IMG/VR virus record: IMGVR_UViG_3300044957_001482
Coordinates: 34,179 to 98,178 of that record
Direction: 5' to 3' (one strand)
Source: a virus
Length of the DNA: 64,000 bases
Positions 15,129 through 22,966 of this stretch are shown here, in pieces. The stretch's first letter is position 1, and each line of letters starts with the position of its first letter. The translations under genes and the position numbers were made by a program. A model generated the notes under the pieces. The model saw only the letters and a program-made list of their open reading frames with translations. It made no database searches and was not told the origin of the DNA.

Positions 15129-16646
15129 TTATACTTGATATCCCATTGCAGATGCAATTTCTCGATGAGTATCGGCAAACGTTTCATGTCTTCGTTGGTC
15201 AAGCATTGACATGTATTCCACGAATTCCTGACCGTTGCTACCGGCACTGGCTGATATTCTTTTTGCCAAATTTGAAAGTTCTTTGATATTGTGATTTTTA
15301 TACTTGGAAACCACCAATTCCTTTGCTAAATCGGTCATGTAATCGACACAAAGATATGTTGGCTGGTCTAGATAGTTAAGAGTGATATTTAGATCTTGTT
15401 CGCTGGCCCAAAAAAACAATGACTCGAGATACAAAACATTCTGTATGTTAACTGTTGGCATTATGTAAATGCGTAGTTGGCTGTCGGCCCAACTTTTTAA
15501 CTTGTTGATATTGTCTTGTATTTCTTTCCAAGATCCGCCACGTTGCAATTCAAATCTTTGGTTGGTGTCATCGATGCTGACAGCTATGTCTACCGATTGA
15601 AATTTTTTTAACAATGGCATGAATTTTTCTGGATAAACAGAACCATTGGTATTGATGTGTAGACGTATGTGATCACTGTCTCCGGACTGGATAGCCAGTT
15701 CTAAAAACAAATATATGTTTTTGAGCAACAACGGCTCGCCACCGTAAAAATCGATATTGATAAGGTTGGGCAACAGATTGATCAGTTGTTCGAGAAAATC
15801 TTTGTTGTGGTCAAACCATCTGCCCTGGTACAGTAAAGACAAAATTTCAGTTTTATCATCGTGTGCGGAGTATCTCAACTTTTCAACAGCGATACTCGAG
15901 CTGGAGGCCGGGGAACATATCCTGCATTTGAAATTGCAAATATTACCGGCCTTGATGTCAATGGATTGCAGCGTTGGATTGTCAATGAGCTCACTCAACA
16001 AATGTTGTCGATACAGACTCAAATGATTTTGTCGATTGCTGGTCAGCCCATTTTTTTCAAGATTCCAGCAATGACTGCATCCAACCGGCTGCTTGCCGTC
16101 AGACAATTCTCGACGCAGAGCGGTAAGGCTGGTGCCGTGAAATATATTTTGCATGGTATCCGTGGATACCGAACCAATTTTGCCTTGATAAACACAACAC
16201 GGTGCATAATGTCCGGTATTGCTAACAGCCAGGTGCATCCAGGGCATGGGGCAAAGGGTCTGTTCGTTGATCAAAAAATTGTCAGGCAATATTTTACCGG
16301 AATCTATGTCGTGAATTTCACAAACAATGGGCGACGAATCTGCATCACCGTATACTCGGTGGCTGAGATCAAACAGATGCTGAGTTGGCTCGCCGCAAAA
16401 AATCAATATAAAAAAATTGCTGATATCTACAAGTTTGGCTGCCCGTTGTATATGATCGGCCAATTGCTGGCTTGGCGCATGTTGACAATAAAAAACAATA
16501 CGTTCATTGTGTTGATACTCAAATCGATGCAGGCTTGTTAATTTTCTATAGATAGACCCGGTGGACTGATTGATTGTAGACAGATCGATCGACTCGATGA
16601 CCAAATATCTCGTTCCGATGTAATCCGATACTCCTCTATTCATCAT
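15129..16646 (-). CDS. Radical SAM enzyme with N-terminal cysteine (SPASM/twitch-like) module
   Basis: 505 residues. A N-terminal domain of about 120 residues (with DISNFFILIF) is shared with the radical SAM protein at 55851. Then follows a cysteine module: C132 in CPMPWMHLAV, C150-C151, and C190/C193 in CSHCW, probably binding an auxiliary FeS cluster. The radical SAM core has CNFKCRIC (C237, C241, C244) and YGGEP at 301-305 for SAM binding. The substrate is unknown. The start overlaps the stop of gp47 (ATGA), and 93 bases separate its end from gp46. Related phage proteins are usually labelled twitch-domain radical SAM proteins of unknown role. Confidence 0.85.
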   Translation of the reverse strand: MMNRGVSDYIGTRYLVIESIDLSTINQSTGSIYRKLTSLHRFEYQHNERIVFYCQHAPSQQLADHIQRAAKLVDISNFFILIFCGEPTQHLFDLSHRVYGDADSSPIVCEIHDIDSGKILPDNFLINEQTLCPMPWMHLAVSNTGHYAPCCVYQGKIGSVSTDTMQNIFHGTSLTALRRELSDGKQPVGCSHCWNLEKNGLTSNRQNHLSLYRQHLLSELIDNPTLQSIDIKAGNICNFKCRICSPASSSSIAVEKLRYSAHDDKTEILSLLYQGRWFDHNKDFLEQLINLLPNLINIDFYGGEPLLLKNIYLFLELAIQSGDSDHIRLHINTNGSVYPEKFMPLLKKFQSVDIAVSIDDTNQRFELQRGGSWKEIQDNINKLKSWADSQLRIYIMPTVNIQNVLYLESLFFWASEQDLNITLNYLDQPTYLCVDYMTDLAKELVVSKYKNHNIKELSNLAKRISASAGSNGQEFVEYMSMLDQRRHETFADTHREIASAMGYQV

Positions 16647-17659
16647 AGTGTGCGATAGATGTTCATTAGCAATTTTGGATCGTAAAATTCCGATTCAAGC
16701 CGGGCAATCTGATCGATCACAATCTGATCCACGGATTCAAACTTTACATCACCGGGCGCCATATCTTCTTCCAGTGCAGATTGTTTGTTGGGCATAAGTG
16801 CTATCTCTTGCAATGCATATTTGCCAGCAAATGTTTCTTTAATATAATTGGCTTCCTCATAAGAAATTTCAATATCTAGCTGGACTCGGACATGCATCTT
16901 GGGTTTCAGTATTTGATCCCCGCGATCAATTAAGGTTGACAAGTCAAATACATTGTAAAGAGGCTGATCGGGCCAGGCATGATATTCGGGCTCCGCACCC
17001 CAAGGCAATATCATGCAACCACGTTGGTCATCGCCGGCATCGGCAAAGTTATGGGGGAAACAGTTTCCAATGTAATTGATGTTGTTCTTGTGCTGACGTA
17101 GATGAAAATGTCCAGAAAAGACTTTTCCAAACCCTCGAAAGTGCTCGGCCTTGATCTCACCATGATCGGGCATTTCGACCATGGCATTCATTTTAAAATG
17201 TGGTAATTCAAAATGACCAAACATATACTGACCGGACATTTTTTGGATTCGCTTGTGATCATCTCCTACCAGCCACGGCGCGATCACAACATCACCTTCG
17301 CGGAACCAATCATTGCATATGTGTATGTTGGGCAGGTGCTGTGCCCAGGAAGCTCCGTGTATGTCGCGCCGATCTCGATAGTAGAGATCGTGGTTGCCGG
17401 GAATGAAGAAAAATTGCGAAAATGCCGATGACAATTTTTCTAGGCTCCTGAGGCTGAAATCCAGAGTATGCAAATTGATAGATGCTCGGTGATGATGCCA
17501 GTCGCCTAGAAATAGTCCGGTTTCGCATTCATGTTCTTGAGCCATTTCGATGACCCAATCAACAAATCGTTCACAGTCTTGATTGTGAACCACACTGTTT
17601 GATTTCAACCCAAAATGAATGTCAGTGAATGCGATTGCCTTACAAAACAAGTTTGCCAT
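16643..17659 (-). CDS. 47: Recombination endonuclease subunit gp47 (Mre11/SbcD-like)
   Basis: 338 residues, matching T4 gp47 (339 aa). The metallophosphoesterase motifs are all present: DIHFG (Asp13, His15), GDWHHHR (Asp53), GNHD (Asn89, His90), GHFELP (His149) and GHFHLR (His184, His186). It is the nuclease partner of gp46 in end resection. It starts 12 bases after the gp55 stop, and its own stop overlaps the radical SAM start, so gp55, gp47 and the radical SAM gene form one coupled unit. Confidence 0.95.
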   Translation of the reverse strand: MANLFCKAIAFTDIHFGLKSNSVVHNQDCERFVDWVIEMAQEHECETGLFLGDWHHHRASINLHTLDFSLRSLEKLSSAFSQFFFIPGNHDLYYRDRRDIHGASWAQHLPNIHICNDWFREGDVVIAPWLVGDDHKRIQKMSGQYMFGHFELPHFKMNAMVEMPDHGEIKAEHFRGFGKVFSGHFHLRQHKNNINYIGNCFPHNFADAGDDQRGCMILPWGAEPEYHAWPDQPLYNVFDLSTLIDRGDQILKPKMHVRVQLDIEISYEEANYIKETFAGKYALQEIALMPNKQSALEEDMAPGDVKFESVDQIVIDQIARLESEFYDPKLLMNIYRTL

Positions 17660-17671
17660 GAGACGATTTCT

Positions 17672-18565
17672 TTATTCCTCTGAGGTGGTCACAGTCACAG
17701 CGCCTCTTCCAAACGGGTACTTCCCGGAGTTTTGTCGTGTCCAAGAAGGATTCAGTCCATTCATTTCCAAGATATCATCTCGGATGTTTTGATTTTTCTT
17801 TTCGATGTTGAGTATGCGAGTAAATGAATTGGTTATGGCCGCAGTATAGTAGGCAAAAGGATTTTGGCTCTTGGATTCGTCAAACTGCAGACCAATCTGA
17901 CTGAGTTGCAGCAGCGCCTGACCTCGCATTTCTTCGTTGTAGGTATAGCCACGCCAGTTCGATCTAGTGGCATAGCGTTCGCACAGTTTTATGAACATCT
18001 CGGCCAAGCGTCGCGTCATGGCGCCGTGATCCTTGGAAAATTCGCCGGTGTCTAGATCCCCGCGCCAGTGGCTTTTGCCCACGATGCAAGGCACGCGATC
18101 CTCGCGAATACGATAGTGCCAGAACGGAGGGAAATTCAAACGTATGTGTGTGGGATCCAATGTCGGCATGTCTGCTAACTCGGTCAGTGAATCATCCTCG
18201 AGGTCCTCGAGCTCCAGGATATCCTCCACTGTGCGTTTTTTTGCCTGCGCCTTGGCGACTTTTTTGGCGGCCATGGGTATGTGATCCCACACCGTGACGC
18301 GAAACACAAGATCGGTATTGGCAATGCGTTTGGGATCTACGACTTCTCCGGTCTCGCGGCGGATGCGATCTGCTCGATTGCGTCGAGCCTCGGCCACAGT
18401 GCGTTGATTGATGCGATCCGCAGACGCCAGTATGATATCATATTGGTGATCCTGTGCTGGGTCTAGGAAGCTGCAGTAGGTATTTTTGCTGAGATGTATT
18501 TCTTTTAGTAGGTCACGGTTGTTGAGGTAGTTGACCTTGGGCCAAGGCCGAGTGTAATAAGTCAT
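17672..18565 (-). CDS. 55: Late transcription sigma factor (gp55)
   Basis: 297 residues; T4 gp55 is 185. The N-terminal VNYLNNRDLLKEI and the C-terminal block (MTRRLAEMFIKLCERYATRS, then NWRGYTYNEEM, LQFDESKSQNPFAYYTAAIT and a helix with NIEKKNQNIRDDI) match the conserved core of T4-type late sigma factors. The middle, about 80-135, is a basic then acidic insertion. It redirects host RNA polymerase to TATAAATA late promoters, several of which lie in this window. It is the first gene of a minus-strand unit behind a sigma70-like promoter, in line with middle or early expression. Confidence 0.92.
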   Translation of the reverse strand: MTYYTRPWPKVNYLNNRDLLKEIHLSKNTYCSFLDPAQDHQYDIILASADRINQRTVAEARRNRADRIRRETGEVVDPKRIANTDLVFRVTVWDHIPMAAKKVAKAQAKKRTVEDILELEDLEDDSLTELADMPTLDPTHIRLNFPPFWHYRIREDRVPCIVGKSHWRGDLDTGEFSKDHGAMTRRLAEMFIKLCERYATRSNWRGYTYNEEMRGQALLQLSQIGLQFDESKSQNPFAYYTAAITNSFTRILNIEKKNQNIRDDILEMNGLNPSWTRQNSGKYPFGRGAVTVTTSEE

Positions 18566-18593
18566 TGGTAGATGATCTCCAGAACATATACTT

Positions 18594-18621
18594 ATTGTAA
18601 CAGGTTTTGACAGTAGAACAA
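18594..18621 (-). promoter_or_regulatory. Sigma70-like promoter upstream of gp55
   Basis: Read on the minus strand: -35 TTGTTC (18621-18616), 16-base spacer, -10 TACAAT (18599-18594). The start codon of gp55 is about 30 bases further on. The -10 matches the consensus in 5 of 6 positions, the -35 in 3 of 6. This host-type promoter would let gp55 be made before late transcription. Confidence 0.45.
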
Positions 18622-18651
18622 TAATTCTTAAACTGGGTATTTTACCAAAAG

Positions 18652-18659
18652 GTTAAATA
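18652..18659 (+). promoter_or_regulatory. Weak late-promoter-like box GTTAAATA
   Basis: Two changes from TATAAATA, 18 bases before the ATG at 18678 of the first gene of the large plus-strand tail operon. The spacing is shorter than for the strong boxes, so this is tentative. Confidence 0.3.
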
Positions 18660-18677
18660 CATAATAGGAAAAATGTC

Positions 18678-19754
18678 ATGGCCGAAGAATCAGATTTTTT
18701 TTCAAAATTCCGTACCCGTAAATCACCACGGCCTGTAAATACTGCCACAGATCCGGTGTTTGTAAGCCGAGCCCCCGAGGTCACGGTGACCGCGAGCGGT
18801 ACTACTACCAGGTTTGATCAGCCAGATGCAGGCAGTACAACCACTGTAACAGAACCTGGTGTCCCCAGGTTGGTTGGTGGACCAGACCCGGAAGCACAAC
18901 AGGCAGCCGAGGATAGGTCTGGCACGGCAAACGCACAACAACAGGCCGGCAACCAGCAAGGGCTCAACCAGACCACACAACGTGATTGGCGGGTCAGAAT
19001 AGAGCTGGCGCCAGGGTCGGATTATCTCTATCGCGCCGAAGATGCTGGTTCTGGTATCCTAAAGCCTCTGATAGCTACCAACGGCGTAATCTTTCCGTAT
19101 GTTCCTGCCATTGCCACCAATTACACCGCCAACTACGAAAAATATGAACTCACACACAGCAACATACGTGGCTATTTTTATAAAAATAGCCACGTAGGCG
19201 ATATCACAGTGGCCGGCACATTCACTGCTCAGAACACGCAGGAGGCACAGTATCTCCTGGCAGTGATACATTTCTTTAGATCCGTGACCAAGATGTTCTA
19301 CGGTCAGGATTCGAAGCGCGGAACTCCACCACCCTTGGTGTATCTCAGCGGGTTCGGCGAATATCAGTACAACAATCATTCTTGCCTGGTCAGTAACTTC
19401 AACTACAATCTACCCAACACAGTTGATTACATACGAGTGAGTCCCAATAATCTTGGGTTGAGCCTGGCCGCTCGCAGACCGACCACAAGTTCAAATCCGT
19501 TTACCATCAACAGCATCGTGAGCCGTCTGCGGAATGCCACTCCAGGAGGATTACCACCGGGTGCCGAGCCCGGGCCTGTAAACTTTGGCATCGTGGAGCA
19601 AACACAATCGGGCACTGCAGACACTACCTATGTGCCCACGCGTATTGACATCACTGTGACCTTGCTGCCGTTACAGACTCGCAGCCAGGTCAGCCAGCAG
19701 TTCAGCTTGCGAAACTTTGCCAACGGCAACGCCCTGCGTGGAGGATTCTGGTAA
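18678..19754 (+). CDS. Baseplate tail-tube cap/initiator protein (gp48/gp54-like)
   Basis: 358 residues. The C-terminal 240 residues carry the block YFYKNSHVGDITVAGTFTAQ, EAQYLLAVIHFFRSVTKMFYG, GTPPPLVYLSGFG and LPNTVDYI seen in T4-type gp48/gp54 proteins, which cap the baseplate hub and start tail-tube growth. The N-terminal 100 residues are low-complexity and contain a module (about 27-54) nearly identical to the start of the protein encoded at 20057. The gene contains a 32-bp perfect palindrome at 19165. Its stop overlaps the gp53 start by one base. Whether it corresponds to gp48 or gp54 is not decided. Confidence 0.72.
   Translation: MAEESDFFSKFRTRKSPRPVNTATDPVFVSRAPEVTVTASGTTTRFDQPDAGSTTTVTEPGVPRLVGGPDPEAQQAAEDRSGTANAQQQAGNQQGLNQTTQRDWRVRIELAPGSDYLYRAEDAGSGILKPLIATNGVIFPYVPAIATNYTANYEKYELTHSNIRGYFYKNSHVGDITVAGTFTAQNTQEAQYLLAVIHFFRSVTKMFYGQDSKRGTPPPLVYLSGFGEYQYNNHSCLVSNFNYNLPNTVDYIRVSPNNLGLSLAARRPTTSSNPFTINSIVSRLRNATPGGLPPGAEPGPVNFGIVEQTQSGTADTTYVPTRIDITVTLLPLQTRSQVSQQFSLRNFANGNALRGGFW
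18757..18839 (+). repeat. 83-bp module shared with 20133-20215 (copy 1)
   Basis: Matches 20133-20215 at 80 of 83 positions by eye. It encodes the PEVTVTASGTTTRFDQP segment near the N-terminus of two neighbouring, otherwise unrelated baseplate proteins. Confidence 0.93.
19165..19196. repeat. 32-bp perfect palindrome inside a coding sequence
   Basis: The left arm tacgtggctattttta is followed directly by its exact reverse complement. It encodes RGYFYKNSHV in frame, within a conserved part of the baseplate protein. In RNA it would form a long hairpin with a very small loop. Confidence 0.95.
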
Positions 19755-20053
19755 TGGCTACCTATGATGCCACCAGTCCATACTATCTCACTTCGTACAG
19801 CCAATTTTTCTTGGATGTCATGGACAATCGTCCCATACCCAAGCAGAACGATGACATTCTGTTTTCCATCAACTTGACCTACCAATATCGTCCTGATCTC
19901 TTGGCCTTTGATCTCTACGGAACACCAACACTATGGTGGGTATTTTACCAACGCAATCCCGACACACTCACTGCGCCTCCGTTGGATTTTGCTGTGGGCA
20001 CAAGCATCTATCTGCCCAAACTCGGTACATTGAAATCGATCCTGGGGTTCTAG
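19754..20053 (+). CDS. 53: Baseplate wedge protein gp53
   Basis: 99 residues; T4 gp53 is 196 and marine relatives are often shorter. LTYQYRPDLLAFDLYGTPTLWW (about 41-62), VFYQRNPD, and an ending IYLPKLGTLKSIL match the LysM-like region of gp53, which joins neighbouring baseplate wedges. The start overlaps the previous stop by one base (TAATG), and the next gene begins 4 bases on. Confidence 0.88.
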   Translation: MATYDATSPYYLTSYSQFFLDVMDNRPIPKQNDDILFSINLTYQYRPDLLAFDLYGTPTLWWVFYQRNPDTLTAPPLDFAVGTSIYLPKLGTLKSILGF

Positions 20054-20056
20054 TCG

Positions 20057-22756
20057 ATGGCTCTTCCTGTTGTTCCCCAAACCCAAGACAACGGTAATCT
20101 AGACACAGGAACCAATCCACCGATCACTCCACTGTTTGTAAGCCAAACCCCCGAGGTCACGGTGACCGCGAGCGGTACTACTACCAGGTTTGATCAGCCA
20201 GGTGCAGGCAGTACACGCACTGAATTTGTCAACGAGGCCGGTGAGGTAACTGCTGTCACCACGTCTTTCCCGGTGACTCGTACGGACGAGACTGTTACCA
20301 ATCGTGACCAACAGACCGAGCGCATAGATCCTCAACCCAATGTACTCAGTAGATTTAGCAGCTATACCTATGCTGCATCGGTATATCTCTTGACTCCCCA
20401 GCAGTTTGAAGTGTATCAAGAGCAAAAAAAGAAAAATGTCAATGGCTACTATTTGCTGTTCCAGAGCGGCGGTGCGCCGCCCAATGTGCAAGGTCCCCAG
20501 ACCAGCACGCAACGCTCGGCACAGACCAACATCAATGGTGCGATCTCCGGCGGGCAGATCGAACCAGCCACCATCCAGCCCGACGGTCGCAATCCATATT
20601 TCGCTGACGATTTTTACATAGACACTATCACCATTGAGAATTTTCTGCCAGGCCGGGCCACACGAAGCGCACACTCAGTGTCGACGTTGAAGTTCACGGT
20701 GATCGAACCCAACAATATCACTTTGATCGATCGACTGTATCTGGCAGTGAAAAATTCAGCACCACTAAACCCTGCGGGCATAGTAAACTATAGCGCGGCT
20801 GTGTATCTCATGGTCATTAGATTCTACGGGTACGATGCCAACGGCAACATGCAGATCGTGGGCGCAGCTGATGCCCAGACCGGGCTCACTGATCCCAGTG
20901 CTGTGATTGAAAAATTCATACCATTCAGGATCACCCAAATCAACTGGGAGATCGGCAGCAATCTGGTCACATATGAATTAAACTGCGTAGCCCTCGGTCT
21001 GCAGGTGGCCGGTGGAACTCGCCGCGGCACCATACCGGCTGATGTTGAACTGTCCGGGTCGACCGTGGAAAGTCTCCTCCGAGGCGAAGTGATCTACAGC
21101 ACTGCGCAGGCCCCGACTGCTGCACCGGGCGGAACTACCACTGCGGCACGCACCAATCAAGCAGCCAATGGCAGCATTGGCGGTGGCCGGCCTGTGAACA
21201 CTCCACCGGCCCCGCTCAAGGCCGATGCAGCGCCCACTCCACGTCGGGTCATACGCCAGGGCTTGATCGCGGCCATGAACGAACTGCAACAGCAGTATGT
21301 TCGCGAAGGCAAGGTTACCTACGCGGATGAGTACGAACTCGTGTTTGCCAATGGGGCCGAGACCATTGCCGCGGCCACCATAGCCAAGCCCGGTCGCAAG
21401 GTCAACAAATCAGCCACGGCCACGCCTCGGGGCACACAGGACACCCAAGTCAACAGTCCTGACAAACAAAACGTAGACATGACCACACGCAACTGGCCGA
21501 TCACAGCCGGCATGCAACTGCTACAGGCCATAGAAAAGATCATTCGAAACAGCAACTATATCACAGACCAAGCCGAGCAAGTACGCACAGAAAGCACCGG
21601 CACTACCGAACCCAACCCCAAGAGTGCCAGCGAAACCTTTAGCTGGTTTAACATCTTGACCACGGCCACTCAGCTGCAATTTGATCCCTTGCGAAACGAT
21701 TATGCCTATCGGGTAAAATACACCGTGGTACCCTATCGTGTGACCGATTTCCGGAGTGTGTATTTTTCCGAGACCAAATTTCTGGGCGTGCACAAACGCT
21801 ATCCCTGGTGGTTCACTGGGCTCAACACCGAAGTTCGAGAATACCGAGCCAAATTCAACTCTCTCTACCATGAAACGGTGACGCTCGGCAATCTCGCCGG
21901 CAATGGCCTACAGGCTTATCGAGAAAAATTTTCAAACAGTGGAGTGGTCATACCGTTTCTACAGGTACAGGCTCGCAGCACGGAATCGCAGCAAGGTGCC
22001 GAAGGCGGAGCCAACGAATTGGCAGCATCGGCAGCTGAGTATCTCTATTCAGCGTCAGACAATGGCAACGTGAGTCTGCGCATACTGGGCGACCCGGCCT
22101 GGATTCTACAGGGCAGCGTGACCGGGGCGGTGGATGAGGGCAGCATCAACTATTCGCCATTCGAGCCCGATGGTAGCATCAATTTTGAAACCAATGATGT
22201 GTTGTTTGAGATTGTGTGGCAACGTCCTGAAGATTACGACCTACAGACCGGACTGGCTGATCCTTACAGCCGCACTTCGCGACAGTTTGGCACTCGATTG
22301 CCTCTGCAGAGTGTGATATATCGAGCCACGAAAACCAACAGCGAATTTCGGCGCGGCAGTTTTGAAACTGTGGTCGAAGGTACCTTGTATCAATATCCAG
22401 TGCCCGATAGTGCTGCAGCCACGGTGTCAGGACGAGCCACCAGGGCCGCTGCTGGAGCACAAGACCGTGCACGCCAGAGTGTCTCTTCCGTTGACAATGC
22501 AGGTTCAGAATCCTCCAACGTAGTTTTGCGATCCGCAGTGTTGAGCAGCAACGGAGCAGGTCCAGTGGTAGCACCCGCGTCGCCGGGAGCCCAGACCGAC
22601 GCAAGACCATCCACCGGGCAGCTCGATCAGTCGGGCACAGATTTCTACGATAGAGTTCGGGAAGCACCCGCGTCGCCGGGAGCCCAGACCGGCGCAAGAC
22701 CATCCACCGGGCAGCTCGATCAGCCGGGCACAGGTTTCTACGATAGATTTCGGTAG
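20057..22756 (+). CDS. Baseplate hub-type structural protein
   Basis: 899 residues. The N-terminal 50 residues share the PEVTVTASGTTTRFDQP module with the gene at 18678. The region 170-320 (DTITIENFLPG, then FTVIEPNNITLIDRLYLAV, IRFYGYDANGNM, FRITQINWEIGSNLVTYEL) looks like a hub beta-domain as in gp27-type or late-control-D-type proteins. Residues 550-620 (YRVKYTVVPYRVTDFRSVY, KRYPWWFTGLNTEVREY) are typical of related marine phage hub proteins. The C-terminus is two copies of a 31-residue unit. The likely role is central hub, receiving the gp5-like spike encoded next. The T4 homologue cannot be fixed from the sequence alone. Confidence 0.65.
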   Translation: MALPVVPQTQDNGNLDTGTNPPITPLFVSQTPEVTVTASGTTTRFDQPGAGSTRTEFVNEAGEVTAVTTSFPVTRTDETVTNRDQQTERIDPQPNVLSRFSSYTYAASVYLLTPQQFEVYQEQKKKNVNGYYLLFQSGGAPPNVQGPQTSTQRSAQTNINGAISGGQIEPATIQPDGRNPYFADDFYIDTITIENFLPGRATRSAHSVSTLKFTVIEPNNITLIDRLYLAVKNSAPLNPAGIVNYSAAVYLMVIRFYGYDANGNMQIVGAADAQTGLTDPSAVIEKFIPFRITQINWEIGSNLVTYELNCVALGLQVAGGTRRGTIPADVELSGSTVESLLRGEVIYSTAQAPTAAPGGTTTAARTNQAANGSIGGGRPVNTPPAPLKADAAPTPRRVIRQGLIAAMNELQQQYVREGKVTYADEYELVFANGAETIAAATIAKPGRKVNKSATATPRGTQDTQVNSPDKQNVDMTTRNWPITAGMQLLQAIEKIIRNSNYITDQAEQVRTESTGTTEPNPKSASETFSWFNILTTATQLQFDPLRNDYAYRVKYTVVPYRVTDFRSVYFSETKFLGVHKRYPWWFTGLNTEVREYRAKFNSLYHETVTLGNLAGNGLQAYREKFSNSGVVIPFLQVQARSTESQQGAEGGANELAASAAEYLYSASDNGNVSLRILGDPAWILQGSVTGAVDEGSINYSPFEPDGSINFETNDVLFEIVWQRPEDYDLQTGLADPYSRTSRQFGTRLPLQSVIYRATKTNSEFRRGSFETVVEGTLYQYPVPDSAAATVSGRATRAAAGAQDRARQSVSSVDNAGSESSNVVLRSAVLSSNGAGPVVAPASPGAQTDARPSTGQLDQSGTDFYDRVREAPASPGAQTGARPSTGQLDQPGTGFYDRFR
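20133..20215 (+). repeat. 83-bp module shared with 18757-18839 (copy 2)
   Basis: Second copy of the N-terminal module. Three base differences from copy 1, in the same reading frame. Confidence 0.93.
22571..22756 (+). repeat. Tandem pair of 93-bp units at the 3' end of the hub gene
   Basis: Units 22571-22663 and 22664-22756 encode APASPGAQTxARPSTGQLDQ followed by xGTxFYDR. They differ at a handful of bases. The second copy supplies the present stop codon, so the duplication extended the protein. Confidence 0.9.
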
Positions 22757-22779
22757 ATCTGACCAATGGAGACAATGCC

Positions 22780-22962
22780 ATGCTGCTTGAAGACCCCAAA
22801 CAGACTGCTGCCAGCAACGGAGATATCACTTCCAGAACTGCCATCATCAGTGGTGTTACCGTTGAGGAAGGTGTTGCGGGCGCAGGCCGACTAACATCCT
22901 TCCAGAAGGATCAGGTCTATGTTTCACTAAACTCTCCGCAACGACTAAACAAGGATATGTAA
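22780..22962 (+). CDS. Small unknown protein between hub genes
   Basis: 60 residues filling the gap between the hub gene (stop 22756) and the gp5-like gene (start 22967). No recognised motif. The composition is soluble, with a Gly/Val-rich middle (SGVTVEEGVAGAG). Spacing and strand fit the operon and no other frame is open there. It may be a small baseplate component or assembly factor. Confidence 0.55.
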   Translation: MLLEDPKQTAASNGDITSRTAIISGVTVEEGVAGAGRLTSFQKDQVYVSLNSPQRLNKDM

Positions 22963-22966
22963 TTGC

